A DNA stretch of 64,000 nucleotides from Whitmania pigra (taxonomy: Eukaryota; Annelida; Clitellata; Hirudinida; Haemopidae), in the NCBI GenBank assembly GCA_021613335.1, contig JAJTWR010000431.1, forward strand, positions 558,001-622,000, given 5' to 3'. The stretch's first letter is position 1; every line of letters starts with the position of its first letter. The position numbers and the translations under genes are program-made. Below the pieces are notes generated by a model. That model ran no database searches and was not told the DNA's origin. It saw only the letters and a list, made by a program, of their open reading frames with translations. Shown one piece after another: positions 62,331-64,000 of the stretch.

Positions 62331-63077
62331 CTAGCCATAGCTCTCTGCATGAATCTGCGTGCGAGGAATTTGAAGCTCGTTTTTGAGAATGTCCCGAACT
62401 TGCTCCAGCATTTTCAGGACACCGCAGATGTATGCGTGCGGCTCTCCGTGCTTCGCGAGTTCACGCCAAAGCTCGACCACATGTTCTTGGACGTAGCCCC
62501 GGCGCCCGCTCCACGCGCCCGACCCACGGGACAGGGAAGTAACCACCCGGAGCGTCGGGTGGGCCTTCTCCAGCGCTTCCAGCTCTTCCCGGTAGAGCAA
62601 GTCTTCCTCGTTCCGCAAACCGAGCAGGAGCGTGAGCGGAGACTTCTCCTGTCGGGCGAGGGCCTCGGAGATCATCCCCCGAAAGGGTGCCACCCCGGTA
62701 CCAGTCGCGATGAACAGCGAGGGTGCGACGTCGAGCCGCAGAAAATTTCCGTGGGGTCCGCGCATCGCGAGTTCCTCTCCCACTTCGAGCTTGTGCAGGA
62801 AGGGCGAGGCAGCGCCGCCCTCCACGTTAGTGATGAGGAGCTCAAAGCGCCCAGAGTCCTGCGCCGGAACGGAGGCGATGGAGTACGAGCGACGCAGGGG
62901 ACGACCCTTGGCATCCGGGAAGGGCATCCGCAGGGAGACCCATTGTCCAGCGAGGAAGTTGAGTGGTTTTCCGTCGGTGCGCTCAAAGCTCATGACCCGC
63001 ACCCGGGGTGTCATGAGGTGAGCCGCAAGCAGGCGAGCATTGAAGTTTTCAGCCGGAGGTAATTGCATGCCGTCCAT
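62331..63077 (-). CDS. FAD/NAD(P)-binding oxidoreductase, ferredoxin reductase-like
   Basis: 248 residues. The FAD domain has AGQWVSLRMPF and the flavin motif RRSYSIAS; the NAD(P) domain has FIATGTGVAPFRGMI and, near the end, HAYICGVLKMLEQV (the CG motif). There is no attached ferredoxin or globin domain, so it is a stand-alone reductase of the FNR superfamily (BenC/Fpr-like). The physiological partner is not evident. It is divergent from lgt over about 90 bases. Confidence 0.88.
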   Translation of the reverse strand: MDGMQLPPAENFNARLLAAHLMTPRVRVMSFERTDGKPLNFLAGQWVSLRMPFPDAKGRPLRRSYSIASVPAQDSGRFELLITNVEGGAASPFLHKLEVGEELAMRGPHGNFLRLDVAPSLFIATGTGVAPFRGMISEALARQEKSPLTLLLGLRNEEDLLYREELEALEKAHPTLRVVTSLSRGSGAWSGRRGYVQEHVVELWRELAKHGEPHAYICGVLKMLEQVRDILKNELQIPRTQIHAESYG

Positions 63078-63168
63078 TACACCTGACCCTTGGGGTCAGT
63101 CACCTGTGCGGTGCAGCGCGCCGGGGGCGGTCTTGTCGCTTTACTCCCGCAAGCGTACAGTGGCCTGA

Positions 63169-64000
63169 ATGCTCCCAGTCCTCGTCCGCTTGAGTTTCGA
63201 AACAGCCTTTGCTCGAGGCTTTGCCTATCTCCTCGGCCTTGGCATCGTCGCCTTCTCTGCGCGGAGCGCCTTTGTCACCGCTCCCAAGGAAGAACGGGTG
63301 CGCCAGGCAGTCATCAATGGCCTCATCGCGGCCGCGGCCGTGCTCTTTGCGCTCTCGCTCATCCTCCCGCAGACCATCTCCCTGCCCTTCTTCGGCCCCG
63401 GAAAAGGCCACGCCATCCCCATCTACTCCTACGGGCTCCTCATCGCGTTCGGCTTCATGTCGGCGATTACCGTGTCCTCCTGGCTCGCCCGCCGTGAATG
63501 GCCGGGCGCGCTCGGCGAGCGCCGACGCCTCGAAGTTCTCGACGTCGGCTTCTACATCTTCGTGGGCGGCATCCTCGGCTCGCGGGAGCTCTTCGTCCTC
63601 GTCAATTTCAAGGACTACCTCGCCGACCCGGCCCGAGCCCCGGAGGCGTACGCGGTCGTCATCGACATGCTGACCCTCGTCGGGCTGATGGTGGCCGTGG
63701 CCTTCCGAGACCGCCTCTTTCCGAACGCCGAGACCCGCAAGTGGGTGCTGCAGAAGGCCTTCCGGATTTTCATCACCGTGGTGCTCATCGCCCGCCCCTT
63801 GCTGTTCATCCTCTCCAGCGTCGGCCTCACCGGGCTCCTCTCGCTGACGAGTGGCGGCTTCGTATTCTACGGCGGGCTCATCGGCGCAGGGCTCGCGACG
63901 GCCTGGTACTGCCTTGCGCACGACATGGCGTTCTTGCGCCTCACGGACATCGCCCTCCCCACCGTGTCCCTCGGCCAGGCCTTTGGGCGCCTCGGGTGTT
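63169..64000 (+). CDS. lgt: Prolipoprotein diacylglyceryl transferase (3' end beyond window)
   Basis: Attaches diacylglycerol to the lipobox cysteine of prolipoproteins in the inner membrane. 277 codons are visible. Membrane helices alternate with family motifs: IPIYSYGLLIAFGFMSAI, RREW, GFYIFVGGILGSRELFVL, FVFYGGLIGAGLATAWY and, at the edge, VSLGQAFGRLGC that leads into the Lgt signature. An extra N-terminal helix and a helix near 205-230 make it longer than E. coli Lgt. It would be the enzyme that modifies the lipoproteins encoded nearby. Confidence 0.9.
   Translation, partial: MLPVLVRLSFETAFARGFAYLLGLGIVAFSARSAFVTAPKEERVRQAVINGLIAAAAVLFALSLILPQTISLPFFGPGKGHAIPIYSYGLLIAFGFMSAITVSSWLARREWPGALGERRRLEVLDVGFYIFVGGILGSRELFVLVNFKDYLADPARAPEAYAVVIDMLTLVGLMVAVAFRDRLFPNAETRKWVLQKAFRIFITVVLIARPLLFILSSVGLTGLLSLTSGGFVFYGGLIGAGLATAWYCLAHDMAFLRLTDIALPTVSLGQAFGRLGC

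Overview
The window comes from a GC-rich Gram-negative chromosome. Lipid A/Kdo/heptose genes (lpxK, waaA, hldA, hldC), a DUF481 outer-membrane barrel, and several lipoproteins rich in Asp-Ala-Gly with beta-propeller-like repeats suggest Myxococcota or a related deltaproteobacterial lineage. That placement is inference from gene content; there is no rRNA in the window.

Layout: (1) 1-5541, minus: a SWIM/SNF2 helicase cut by the left edge, a phosphoglycolate-phosphatase-like HAD enzyme, glutamate racemase and a class I aminotransferase, with three tRNA genes upstream (5579-5878). (2) 5995-22041: a complete type I-G (formerly I-U) CRISPR-Cas locus. cas4-cas1 (fused) and cas2 read rightward into a leader and an array of 78 repeats. 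The interference operon reads leftward toward the far end of the array, in the order stand-alone HD domain, cas3, csx17 (cas8), csb1 (cas7), csb2 (cas5-cas6). Both operons carry the same 10-bp motif, 22-23 bases before their first ATG. The interference genes are visibly AT-richer than the rest of the window. tRNA-Pro follows. (3) 22523-32320: a membrane protein, then a long minus-strand run with a lidless Hsp70, a J-domain protein, arginine decarboxylase, waaA, a glycosyltransferase, lpxK, hldA and hldC. (4) 32426-41327: a LysR regulator, an Rsm22-type methyltransferase, an ABC exporter operon, xthA, a pair of SPFH proteins and an NFACT protein. (5) 41385-49172, minus: pyk, a SprT-like metalloprotease, hslO, ssb, membrane proteins, dnaA with a probable oriC, and gpmA. 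(6) 49372-58261: a sulfatase-fold membrane enzyme, an EF-hand membrane protein, a DUF481 protein, and a surface-glycan module that looks like bacillosamine synthesis and initiation (PglE-, PglD- and PglC-like enzymes plus a glycosyltransferase). (7) 58249-62282: a family of related lipoproteins including a recent tandem duplication, one frameshifted copy and one fragment. (8) 62331-64000: an FNR-type oxidoreductase and lgt, cut by the right edge.

The most interesting part is the CRISPR locus. It has a split, convergent arrangement; an extra truncated Cas3 HD domain in front of a complete Cas3; a shared upstream element on both cas operons; a very long array whose repeats decay at the far end; and several spacer pairs that look like overlapping or homologous protospacers. 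The lipoprotein tandem array is the second point of interest.
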